DNA from: an uncultured Campylobacter sp.
Lineage (GTDB): Bacteria > Campylobacterota > Campylobacteria > Campylobacterales > Campylobacteraceae
Length of the DNA: 15,123 bases
Assembly (NCBI RefSeq): GCF_937997405.1
Contig: NZ_CALKTL010000149.1
Location: 1-15,123, forward strand
Reading direction: 5' to 3'
The notes under the pieces were generated by a model. It was given only the letters and a program-made list of their open reading frames with translations. It was not told the DNA's origin and made no database searches. Positions within the stretch are counted from its first letter, which is position 1. Each line of letters starts with the position of its first letter. A program made the position numbers and the translations under genes. Positions 1 to 7,065 of the stretch are shown here, piece after piece.

Positions 1-7
1 GGGCGAG

Positions 8-991
8 CTAGCGCTTGCAAGCGGGCAAAAAATGCTCGGAAAAATTTGACTCTGCTATCGCTGCGGCTCGGCGTGTAGACGAGTTTGCTTGCCCTGTCGT
101 CGCGCCGGGCGTGCCGCCCTGCTTTAAATTTTGAGTGAAATTTGCGTCATCTTTGGCGATGAAATTTTGCATTTTATAATTGTTAAACGCCAGTAGCGCG
201 TAATGCGGCGCGTAATTGGGCGCTGCGTAGCGTCTGGGCGAAAACGGCTCTGCGAGGGCGCGCTCATACTCGCTCTGCGAGATCACGCCGCCGTCTCGCA
301 GCTGCGAAATTAGGCGGTTTTTAAGCGCGTTGATGTTTGATCTGCGATCCAGGCGGTTTTTGTTCGGGTTTTTTGGGATCACGCTAAGAAGCGCAATTTG
401 AGCGTTGCTAAGCTCGCGCAGTTCCTTTTTGAAGTAAAAATACGCCGCGGTTTTGACCCCCTCGATATCGCCGCCGTATGGGGCGAGGTTAAAATACATT
501 CCTAAAATTTCATCCTTGCTGAAGTGCCACTCCAGCTGAAAGGCGTTGAAAATTTCGATGATTTTGTTTTTGTAGCTGCGCTGTTTGGGGTGCATCATAC
601 GCGCGACCTGCATCGTGATCGTCGAGGCTCCGACGCGCTCGACGTTGCCCTCGCTTTTTTTAGTAAAATTTTGCGTAAAATTATACGTAGCCGCGCGCAG
701 GATCGAGGCTGGATTGACACCGAAATGGTAGTAAAAATAGCGATCTTCAAAGTAGATCGCGCTTTGTTTCAGCCGCGGCGGTATCTCGTCCGCGCTCGCG
801 TAGAAGCGCCAAATTTGATCGTCGCTGATCTGCATATTTAAAATTTCGCCGTTTTGGTCGTATAAAATTTTACTCTTCTGCTTGTTTAGCATATCCAAAT
901 TTAGCGGATAAAGCGCGTCTAGGATCAAAAACAGAGTGAATGCAAATGCACAAAATAGCGCGATTTTTAACGTAAATTTTAGAAATTTCAT
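8..991 (-). CDS. pbpC: Penicillin-binding protein 1C, glycosyltransferase part only (truncated or frameshifted)
   Basis: Inner-membrane peptidoglycan glycosyltransferase (GT51) that would polymerise lipid II. Residues 5-27 form a signal anchor. The GT51 motifs are present: FEDRYFYYH (catalytic Glu82), GASTITMQVAR (121-131), LEWHFSKDEIL (second Glu154) and NLAPYGGDIEGV (168-179). The last of these is typical of the PBP1C subfamily rather than PBP1A or MtgA. A TAG at 8-10 ends the protein at 327 residues, about where the transpeptidase domain should begin; PBP1C proteins usually exceed 650 residues. The last ~45 residues are a Gly/Ala/Thr/Ser-rich stretch unlike the conserved family. An A6 tract (27-32 on the plus strand) lies ten codons before the stop, and both other frames stay open to the window edge, so a frameshift is possible. 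No Shine-Dalgarno sequence precedes the ATG. Family assignment is firm; the state of the 3' end is not. Confidence 0.82.
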   Translation of the reverse strand: MKFLKFTLKIALFCAFAFTLFLILDALYPLNLDMLNKQKSKILYDQNGEILNMQISDDQIWRFYASADEIPPRLKQSAIYFEDRYFYYHFGVNPASILRAATYNFTQNFTKKSEGNVERVGASTITMQVARMMHPKQRSYKNKIIEIFNAFQLEWHFSKDEILGMYFNLAPYGGDIEGVKTAAYFYFKKELRELSNAQIALLSVIPKNPNKNRLDRRSNINALKNRLISQLRDGGVISQSEYERALAEPFSPRRYAAPNYAPHYALLAFNNYKMQNFIAKDDANFTQNLKQGGTPGATTGQANSSTRRAAAIAESNFSEHFLPACKR

Positions 992-997
992 CGCGCA

Positions 998-1003
998 ATT
1001 ATA
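998..1003 (-). promoter_or_regulatory. Candidate -10 box (TATAAT) of pbpC
   Basis: A perfect TATAAT on the minus strand ends 6 nt before the pbpC ATG. A usual -10 to start distance would put transcription at or within a base or two of the start codon. With no ribosome-binding site visible, this would give a leaderless mRNA. No -35 box is recognisable, which is usual for Campylobacter vegetative promoters. Confidence 0.45.
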
Positions 1004-1028
1004 TCAAAGAATTTTAATGATTTTAGGC

Positions 1029-1034
1029 TATAAT
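1029..1034 (+). promoter_or_regulatory. Candidate -10 box (TATAAT) of the helicase gene
   Basis: A perfect TATAAT preceded by a T-rich stretch, typical of Campylobacter vegetative promoters, lies 25 nt before the preferred TTG start at 1060. Its last three bases overlap an in-frame ATG at 1033, which argues that this ATG is not the translation start. The box diverges from the pbpC -10 candidate about 25 nt away. Confidence 0.6.
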
Positions 1035-1047
1035 GGCGCCTTTTTGC

Positions 1048-1053
1048 AAAGGA
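1048..1053 (+). promoter_or_regulatory. Ribosome-binding site deciding the helicase start
   Basis: AAAGGA lies 6 nt before the TTG at 1060. The upstream in-frame ATG at 1033 has no such site, so the TTG is chosen as the start. Confidence 0.7.
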
Positions 1054-1059
1054 ATAATC

Positions 1060-3087
1060 TTGGACGCTCTAGCTAAGCTAAACACCGAACAATACGCCGC
1101 CGCAACCGCTCCTGTGGGGCACAATCTAGTAATCGCAAGCGCAGGCACGGGTAAAACCAGCACCATCGTCGCGCGCATTGCTCATCTGCTAAATCTCGGC
1201 ACGAGTCCTAGAAAAATTTTGCTTCTTACTTTTACGAACAAGGCCGCAAGCGAGATGATAGCGAGGCTGCAGCGGCATTTTGATAAAAAAATCACCTCCG
1301 CAATCGTCGCGGGAACCTTCCACGCCGTATCCTACGCCCTACTTCGCGAGCTCGGTAAAGGCTTGATCCTAAAGCAGCCCGCCGAGCTAAAAACCCTGCT
1401 AAAAAGTCTCGTAGAAAGGCGAAAATTTTATCACGTAAGCGACGCACGCCCCTACGGCGGGGCATATTTGTACGATGTGTACTCGCTGTATCAAAACAAG
1501 GAGATGAGCGCGGATTTTGCGACGTGGTTTAGCAAAAACTACGAGGATCAGGCGGAATTTGCCGAAATTTACGCAGATATTTTGCGCGAGTTTGAAGAGG
1601 AAAAGGCGAAATTTAACTACGCCGATTTCAACGACGTTTTGCTAAAAATGCGCCATGAGCTGCGAAAGGGCGCTCCGCTGCGTTTTGATGAAATTTTAGT
1701 GGACGAGTATCAGGACACAAACTCGCTGCAAGGAAGTCTCATCGATGCCTTCGCGACGAAAAGCCTTTTTTGCGTCGGCGATTTTGATCAGAGTATCTAT
1801 GCTTTCAACGGCGCAAACATCGACATCATCGGCAGCTTCGGCAAGCGCTTTGCGGACGCTAAAATTTACGCGCTGAATATCAATTACCGCTCAAGCTCGG
1901 CGATTTTGGCGCTTGCAAATCGCGTCATCGCGAACAATCCGCGCCTTTACGAAAAGAAGCTGATCGTAGGGCGCGAAGGCAAATTTAGCGCGCCTAGGCT
2001 GCATATTTACGACGATACGGCAGCACAATACGCCCACATAGCCGCACAGATCGCGCAAAGCAGCACCCCGCGCGAAAAGATCGCCGTCATCTTTCGCAAT
2101 AATTCCAGCGCCGACGGCGTCGAGGTCGCACTTAAGGAGCTCGGCATCGGTGCGAAGCGAAAAGGCGGCGTGAGCTTTTTTGAAAGCCGCGAGATCAAGG
2201 CCTTTACGGACATCTTCGCGATGATAATAAACCCAAAAGATATGATGGCATTTATGAGCACGTGCGAATACGCAAGAGGCGTCGGCAGCGCGCTAAGCAA
2301 GGAGCTTTTCGATGCACTGATCGCGCTTGGACACGGAAGCATTCACGCAGGGCTTTTGCGCCCCGACGAGAGCGTTAAAATTTTTGAAAAAAAGAGGAAA
2401 AACTATCAGCTCGGGCTTTTTGACGATGTCGATATTATCGGCTCGGTATCGCGCTTTGAGGCTTTGGAATTTGACGAGTTTTTTCGCTCGCATCCGGTTC
2501 TAAAACACAATAAAATTACCGAGGGCGGCGCCGTATTTTTGCACGAAATTTATAAAATTTTTAAAAAAAGCGGCTCGGCTGCAAGGTCTGCTACGCTCAT
2601 CTCGCATATCAAAGACTCGCGCCTTTTCGCGCTTGTAGCGGATTACATCGCGACGAAGCGCGCGACGCTAAAAAACGGCAAGATAGATGAGGATCGCAAA
2701 AAGGACGAGACCGCTCGCATCTACGATAAATGCGGCATTTTAGAGCAGATCGCGGGCAAATACGCGGATCCGCATAGCTTTTATAACTTCATAACTCTGG
2801 GTGCAAAGGAGATGAGCGAGGGCGAGGGGGTAAATCTACTCAGCGTGCACGCAAGCAAGGGGCTTGAGTTTTGCAGCGTCTATCTCATCGATCTGGCGCA
2901 AAACCGCTTCCCGAACCTCAAGCTAATGGCGATGGGCGGCAGCCTGGAGGAGGAGCGGCGACTATTTTACGTGGCGGTCACCAGAGCGCGCGACGAGCTG
3001 GTGCTAAGCTACGCGAAATTTGATAAGATCAGAAAGATTAATTATGAGCCGAGCTGCTTTTTAAGGGAAGCGGGGCTGGTGAAGTAG
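1060..3087 (+). CDS. uvrD: UvrD/Rep-family ATP-dependent DNA helicase (SF1A)
   Basis: A 3'-5' DNA helicase used in nucleotide-excision repair and replication restart. All SF1A motifs are visible, numbered from the TTG start (675 residues): motif I SAGTGKT (27-33), Ia LTFTNKAASEM (~56-66), II DEYQD (215-219), III VGDFDQSIYAFNGA (239-252), IV NYRSS (275-279), V VNLLSVHASKGLEF and VI VAVTRAR (638-644). Motif III reads GDFDQ where most UvrD proteins have GDDDQ, probably a lineage trait. Length matches Campylobacter UvrD. The start is TTG at 1060, with a good ribosome-binding site and the expected N-terminus DALAKLNTEQ; an ATG at 1033 lies inside the -10 box. It is the only plus-strand gene here and has its own promoter. 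Whether it is the true UvrD/PcrA orthologue or a paralogue cannot be settled without comparison. Confidence 0.95.
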   Translation: MDALAKLNTEQYAAATAPVGHNLVIASAGTGKTSTIVARIAHLLNLGTSPRKILLLTFTNKAASEMIARLQRHFDKKITSAIVAGTFHAVSYALLRELGKGLILKQPAELKTLLKSLVERRKFYHVSDARPYGGAYLYDVYSLYQNKEMSADFATWFSKNYEDQAEFAEIYADILREFEEEKAKFNYADFNDVLLKMRHELRKGAPLRFDEILVDEYQDTNSLQGSLIDAFATKSLFCVGDFDQSIYAFNGANIDIIGSFGKRFADAKIYALNINYRSSSAILALANRVIANNPRLYEKKLIVGREGKFSAPRLHIYDDTAAQYAHIAAQIAQSSTPREKIAVIFRNNSSADGVEVALKELGIGAKRKGGVSFFESREIKAFTDIFAMIINPKDMMAFMSTCEYARGVGSALSKELFDALIALGHGSIHAGLLRPDESVKIFEKKRKNYQLGLFDDVDIIGSVSRFEALEFDEFFRSHPVLKHNKITEGGAVFLHEIYKIFKKSGSAARSATLISHIKDSRLFALVADYIATKRATLKNGKIDEDRKKDETARIYDKCGILEQIAGKYADPHSFYNFITLGAKEMSEGEGVNLLSVHASKGLEFCSVYLIDLAQNRFPNLKLMAMGGSLEEERRLFYVAVTRARDELVLSYAKFDKIRKINYEPSCFLREAGLVK

Positions 3088-3135
3088 GCGAAATTTGCTC
3101 GCTAAATTTTTAAATTTCATTTTAGCGCGTTCTAC

Positions 3136-3219
3136 GGATCGTTTGGGTAAGAATTTTACTCCTCGCATACTCCCGACGCGCCGCCCTGCTTCTTTATCGG
3201 ATTGCTTGGTAAGAATTTT
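3136..3219. repeat. Degenerate direct repeat, two ~22-nt units
   Basis: The unit GGAT-Y-G-Y-TTGG(G)TAAGAATTTT occurs at 3136-3157 and again at 3199-3219, 63 nt apart start to start. The copies differ at two pyrimidine positions and by one G. Function unknown. Confidence 0.6.
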
Positions 3220-3415
3220 GCCGTACGATTTTTGTAAATTTTGCGATTTGTAAATTTTTGCGGCGCGGACACTGCCGCGATATTTTGCGGCTCGATAAAT
3301 TTCGCAGGCGGTAGCGGGGTTTGAAGCTGCGATTGAGAGGCGTGGTTGCCTGGGGCTTTTTTGCGAGCTGTGCGCGGGCTATGTGGCAGTGCGATCAGGG
3401 GCGGTCTGAAAATAG

Positions 3416-3481
3416 CGATATTTGCGGTGCGGGCGGCTATAAAATTTTACGCCGCAAATGCCCGCTAAATTTTAAAATTTT
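3416..3481. repeat. Diverged dispersed repeat, copy 1
   Basis: This segment aligns with 10996-11045 in another gene-free spacer. The order of matching blocks is CGAT-TT, CGGTGCGG, GCTA, AAATTT, CG, and an identical 18-nt block GCTAAATTTTAAAATTTT at the right end. Copy 1 carries about 16 extra bases. A 16-nt piece of the same block is also at 4994-5009. Confidence 0.5.
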
Positions 3482-3916
3482 GTTACCGCTCTGCCGTATA
3501 GTTTTGACGCGGCGAATTCCCCGCAAAATCTTGCACAGACAGAATTCTACGGCAAAATTCGGCGATAATGAAATTCCACCGCCCTATTTTGCTTTTTCCT
3601 TACTTTGAAATTCGCATGTTTTATACGGCGCGGAGCTAAAATTTTATTTAATAAATTTCAAAATGCCGCAAATTCCACGACTAGTTAAAATTTTAAAGCG
3701 CTTCAAATTTACAGCGCTGTAAAATTAAAATTTCACTACATATTACGCGCGCTGTAAAAAATAAGCGCTTTGCCAAATTTATTGCCCTAACGAAATTCCG
3801 CGCCGCCGCGGCCCGCATATTTGATAAATAGATTTCGCTCCGCAAATTGCATTGCCGGTAAAGTTTGCTGCCGATGAATTTATTGCCGCGCAAAACACTA
3901 TCCCGCGCAAATTTAA

Positions 3917-3940
3917 CGCGGCGCAAAGTCCTTCGCCGCG
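3917..3940 (-). terminator. Hairpin 3 nt after the upp stop, candidate terminator
   Basis: CGCGGCG (3917-3923) and CGCCGCG (3934-3940) form a perfect 7-bp GC stem with a 10-nt loop directly after upp. On the minus strand it is followed by TTAAATTT rather than a clean U-run, so it would be an imperfect intrinsic terminator. Confidence 0.45.
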
Positions 3941-3943
3941 CAT

Positions 3944-4612
3944 TCATAGCGTATTAAACACCCTATCTCCCGCGTCTCCGAGGCCTGGCACGATATATTT
4001 TTGCTCGTTTAGTTTCTCGTCGATCGCCGCGGTAAAAACCTCGACCTGCGGGTAGATCTCGCTAAATTTATGAAGCCCCTCGGGCGCTGAGATGATGGAG
4101 ATAAATTTGATCTTTTTAACGCCGTTTTTCAGCAGAAATTTCACCGCATCGATCGCCGTGCCGCCGGTCGCAAACATCGGATCGATTATAATTGCGGTGC
4201 GCTCTGCGGCGTCTGCGGGCAGTTTGGCGTAAAAAAACTCCGCCTGTGCGGTCTTTTCGTCGCGCTGAAAGCCTAAAAATCCCACGCTAGCATCCGGTAT
4301 GAGTTTGAAAACGCTATTTAGCATTCCAAGCGCGGCGCGCAAAATCGGGCAGATCATGATCTTTGTGGCGAGCTTATGCGCGCAGGTTTGCGCCACGGGC
4401 GTATGCACGCTCACCTCGCGCAGCGCTAGATCGCGCGTGGCTTCGAACATCATCAGGTAGCTGATCTCATCGACGAGCATGCGGAACTGAAACGGATCGG
4501 TCCCCCGATCGCGCAGGATCGTGAGCTTATGCTCGATCAGCGGGAGCTTGATCAGCCTCACGTTAGGCAGCTCGCACGCGGTTTGGTACGTACATTTTTG
4601 GCTTTGGCTCAT
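3944..4612 (-). CDS. upp: Uracil phosphoribosyltransferase
   Basis: Cytosolic pyrimidine-salvage enzyme converting uracil and PRPP to UMP and pyrophosphate. The PRPP-binding loop is at DPMFATGGT (144-152). Other family signatures are LIEHKLTILRD (25-35), MICPILRAALGM (86-97), PDASVGFLG (106-114) and the C-terminal uracil-site segment VPGLGDAGDRVFNT (208-221). The protein has 222 residues, about 14 more than the usual ~208, all at the N-terminus. The longer start is supported by a strong AAGGAGA site placed 4 nt before its ATG. The gene stands alone between two long gene-free spacers and is followed by a GC-rich hairpin, so it is probably monocistronic. Confidence 0.96.
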   Translation of the reverse strand: MSQSQKCTYQTACELPNVRLIKLPLIEHKLTILRDRGTDPFQFRMLVDEISYLMMFEATRDLALREVSVHTPVAQTCAHKLATKIMICPILRAALGMLNSVFKLIPDASVGFLGFQRDEKTAQAEFFYAKLPADAAERTAIIIDPMFATGGTAIDAVKFLLKNGVKKIKFISIISAPEGLHKFSEIYPQVEVFTAAIDEKLNEQKYIVPGLGDAGDRVFNTL

Positions 4613-4616
4613 TTTC

Positions 4617-4623
4617 TCTCCTT
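4617..4623 (-). promoter_or_regulatory. Strong ribosome-binding site of upp
   Basis: AAGGAGA lies 4 nt before the ATG and follows an AAATTT word. The 22 nt from the start codon upstream (4610-4631) are identical to those of the gene starting at 7434 (7432-7453). Confidence 0.75.
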
Positions 4624-4673
4624 AAATTTACTAAATTTTGCGCCCTTTTAGGCATTTTAATCGTATGTTTTAG

Positions 4674-4687
4674 CGCGAGCGCTCGCG
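4674..4687. repeat. Perfect 14-bp palindrome upstream of upp
   Basis: CGCGAGCGCTCGCG is self-complementary. It lies about 60 nt upstream of the upp start. The inner 12 bp recur at 4913-4924. Confidence 0.65.
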
Positions 4688-4912
4688 TCATGTCGCTGAA
4701 ATTTTGCCTATAACGGCAACACGATTTTAAATTTAGCTCATTTTCACTCACAATGCAAGCGTTGCGACGTTTAAATTTAACTTGGCAGCTCGCTTTAAAT
4801 TTAGCGCCTTTAAAAACGCAACGCTTTAAATTTAGCTCGCGCGTGCCGCTTTTAATTTAGCCGCTATTTAAACAGGGCGCGCTTTTTATCGGCACGCCGG
4901 TGCTACTTTTTG

Positions 4913-4924
4913 GCGAGCGCTCGC
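4913..4924. repeat. Second copy of the GCGAGCGCTCGC palindrome
   Basis: A 12-bp self-complementary sequence identical to the core of the palindrome at 4674-4687. I found no third copy in the window. Confidence 0.6.
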
Positions 4925-5156
4925 GGCGTAAATTTTATCTGCGAAATTATCGTCTGAGGCGGCTTTAAATTTACTTAATGCTCTCGCTCGTGAGCTAAAT
5001 TTTAAAATTCCCCGCTGTCTTGCGCGCCGACAAAATTTTAATTTCATACACGCTGATCGCCCCGCAAACGAGCTAAAATAAATCGAGCATATCCTTAAAT
5101 TTAGCCCGCCGCAAGCGGTTAAATTTGCCCTGCCGAAGCGATCAAATTTAACAGCC

Positions 5157-5750
5157 CTACTCCTTTACTACGCGCAGGAACGAATACACGTCCTGAACTC
5201 CGGGCGCGTGCGTTGCGTACCAGATCGCGTGTTTTTCGTGCTCGATGTCCGTTACTACGCCGCTAAATACCACGTCGCAGCCCACGATCGCTACGCGCAC
5301 CGCAGTACCCGAAACGTCGGTGTCGGAAAAGAGATTTTTCTTTAAATTTGTAAAAATTTCAAACGAATTGCACGGATATTCGGGCTTTTTGACGCGCAGG
5401 TAGGTATGTACGCGCCGCACTCCCTCGGTTTGTCTAGCTAAAGCAAGTAGCGGCTCGCGCATCGCTTCGCTATCCAGCAGCCCGATGAGATAGACCTCGC
5501 CGTAGAAGCACTCGACCTCCAAATCCCAGCTGCTAAGGCCTTTGGTAAATAGAATTTTGCTTTGGATTTTAGTCTGGATGAGCTTGTCGCTAGCGACCTC
5601 GCTGACGCTGCGGCGATCGCGCGCTACGGAGTAGATGTCATACACGCTAAGCGCGTTGCCTGCGGGCGCCAGCGGAGCCGTGCACGAGCTAAATAGCGCC
5701 GCGCAAGAGATCAAAAATACCGACAAAAATGCCAGAAACAAAACCCTCAA
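5157..5750 (-). CDS. Lipoprotein with two BON domains (OsmY/DolP-like)
   Basis: Predicted envelope lipoprotein of 197 residues. The signal peptide has an Arg at position 2, a hydrophobic core (3-14) and a lipobox-like LISC ending at Cys16; Cys23 (FSSC) is a weaker alternative. Two BON domains follow, roughly 53-121 and 130-195. Each has an alpha-beta-beta-alpha-beta order with the typical VYLIGLLDSE and VVFSGVVTDIE strands followed by GV-x-x-V turns. DolP/YraP of enterobacteria has the same layout and binds anionic phospholipid at the outer membrane; that role is inferred here. Translation starts at TTG, with GGAG 5 nt upstream. The gene stands alone between two spacers, so context adds little. 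The fold assignment is good; the exact function is unknown. Confidence 0.83.
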   Translation of the reverse strand: MRVLFLAFLSVFLISCAALFSSCTAPLAPAGNALSVYDIYSVARDRRSVSEVASDKLIQTKIQSKILFTKGLSSWDLEVECFYGEVYLIGLLDSEAMREPLLALARQTEGVRRVHTYLRVKKPEYPCNSFEIFTNLKKNLFSDTDVSGTAVRVAIVGCDVVFSGVVTDIEHEKHAIWYATHAPGVQDVYSFLRVVKE

Positions 5751-6141
5751 ACCCTCTCCAATCTCGTTTAATTTCTAATTATCTCAAGCCGGCTGCCGAC
5801 TCCGCTTTTTAAATTTAGCCCCGCAGGCGCCGTTTTACCGCAGCATGAAATTTCACGGCGCGAAATTTCAAGGCTTGAAATTCCGAGCCGACGCGCCGTA
5901 AAATTTTACAATATAAATTTTTAAAATTTACATTCTAATTCGCACGGCTTGCAGAATTTTGCGCTTTCGCCATGGCGGAATTTCGCGAGCAGTATTCGTC
6001 GCCATAAAATTCTACGTGGCTAAATTTTCATTGCAAATTTACCACTGCGAAATTTTGCAGGGTAAAATTTCTCGAGGCGGAATTCGCTGCTGCAAAATTT
6101 TATATTTCAAAACCCGCGCCCAAAATTCCGCCCGGTCGCGG
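5751..6141. other. Gene-free spacer with nested inverted repeats
   Basis: 391 nt between the BON lipoprotein gene and the 3' end of the SDR pseudogene. An open frame running from 5959 into the SDR locus on the plus strand is a shadow. The spacer is dense in AAATTT words and short palindromes, notably TGAAATTTCA (5846-5855) and the nested repeat at 5855-5899. Confidence 0.65.
5855..5899. repeat. Nested inverted repeat
   Basis: The outer arms ACGGCGCG (5855-5862) and CGCGCCGT (5892-5899) are perfectly complementary. Between them AATTTCAA (5864-5871) and TTGAAATT (5875-5882) form a second perfect 8-bp stem with a 3-nt loop. It lies over 100 nt upstream of the BON gene start, with no U-run on either side, so it is not an obvious terminator. 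Confidence 0.6.
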
Positions 6142-6915
6142 CTAATTCGTCGTAAGCCCGCCGTCTATCGCAAATATCGCGCCACTGACCCATTTCGCCT
6201 CGTCCGACGCCAAAAACAACGCCGCATCGCCGATGTCCTGCGCGCTGCCGATTTTGCCGAGCGGATAGATATTTTGCACCATCTGTTCAAACGCCTCGCG
6301 CCCCTGCGGGCTAAGCGCACTTAAATTTCGCTCAAACTGCGGCGTTAGCACGCTTCCGGGCGCTATGGCATTGACGCGAATGCCGAGTTTGCCGACCTCA
6401 AAGGCAAGCGATTTGGTGAAAGAATTTAGCGCGCCTTTGGTAATCGAATACGCCGTCGTGGTGCGCCCCACGAGCATTCGGTTCGCAAAATACGACGAGA
6501 TATTGATCACGCAGCCTTTGCTAGCCGCAAGCGCGCCCAAAAGCCCCTGAGTAAGCAGATAGGGCGCTTTGACGTTTAGGTTTAGATGGGCATCCAGCAG
6601 CGCTTCGTCGGTCGCCTCAAAGGGTACGAATTTTCCCAATCCGGCGTTATTTACAAGGATATCTATCTTAAGAGGTAGCGCTAAAATGCGCTCGCAAAGG
6701 CCTTTTATCGTTTTGCTTTGCGCCAAATCCGCCTCTATCGCGTAAGCTTTCACGCCGTAACCGCCCAAGGCCTCCTGCGCGATTTTTAATTTCTACTCGC
6801 TTCTGCCGAGCAGGATCAAATTTGCGCCCTCTTCGGCGAAACACTTTGCGATGCCAAGCCCTATTCCGTCGCTTCCGCCCGTAATTACGGCTGTTTTGCC
6901 CTCTAATCGTTTCAT
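6142..6915 (-). pseudogene. Short-chain dehydrogenase/reductase broken by an in-frame amber codon
   Basis: A classical SDR (NAD(P)-dependent oxidoreductase, 3-oxoacyl-ACP reductase-like) with one internal stop. Reading from the ATG at 6913-6915, which has AAGGA upstream, gives 40 residues including the cofactor motif TGGSDGIG (12-19), then TAG at 6793-6795. The same frame then continues for 216 more codons to a TGG-rich SDR ending, WVSGAIFAIDGGL. Downstream are NNAG (89-92), the INISS segment holding the catalytic Ser, and YSITK with Tyr156 and Lys160. The full length of 257 codons is normal for the family. No frameshift is needed; one base change would restore the reading frame. A restart at the TTG at 6766-6768 would yield a 208-residue protein lacking the nucleotide-binding loop, so probably inactive. 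Substrate unknown. It may also be a sequencing error or an allele-specific stop. Confidence 0.9.
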
Positions 6916-7065
6916 ACTTTTCCTTTCAATACGTAAATTTAGGTTCTAAAAATTTGAGCGAGATTTATGGATCTCGCAAACTTCGAAATTTTGCAGGCTT
7001 TGAAATTTTATTAACTTTAAGATTTCGCCCGCAAAATTTTATCGCAAATCGCGCCGCTATCTAAC

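Larger units (their letters stand above)
3088..3943. other. Long gene-free spacer between the helicase gene and upp
   Basis: 856 nt with no convincing gene. Open frames here (3321-3608 plus, 3693-3947 minus) lack ribosome-binding sites, recognisable domains and normal composition. The region is rich in AAATTT/AAAATTTT words, holds a degenerate direct repeat (3136-3219), one copy of a diverged dispersed repeat (3416-3481) and a hairpin after upp (3917-3940). A weak stem, CGCTAAA (3100-3106) with TTTAGCG (3121-3127), follows the helicase stop but has no U-run. Confidence 0.7.
4613..5156. other. Gene-free spacer between upp and the BON lipoprotein gene
   Basis: 544 nt with no supportable gene. 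Ten AAATTT words occur between 4741 and 5156, several as CGCTTTAAATTTAGC (4791-4805 and 4822-4836). Two related GC-rich palindromes lie at 4674-4687 and 4913-4924. I see no clear -10 box for upp. Confidence 0.7.

Noticed and set aside
1033..1059. ATG at 1033 as start of the helicase
   Set aside because: It overlaps the TATAAT box and has no ribosome-binding site; the TTG at 1060 has AAAGGA at good spacing.
3321..3608. 95-codon plus-strand open frame after the helicase gene
   Set aside because: It has a TTG start with no ribosome-binding site, Cys/Arg-rich composition, no recognisable domain, and lies in repeat-bearing spacer DNA.
3693..3947. 84-codon minus-strand open frame overlapping the end of upp
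   Set aside because: It overlaps the upp terminator hairpin, is Arg-rich with no family resemblance, and has no ribosome-binding site of note.
5959..6324. 121-codon plus-strand open frame
   Set aside because: Its second half is antisense to the SDR gene, whose motifs are unmistakable; it is a shadow frame.
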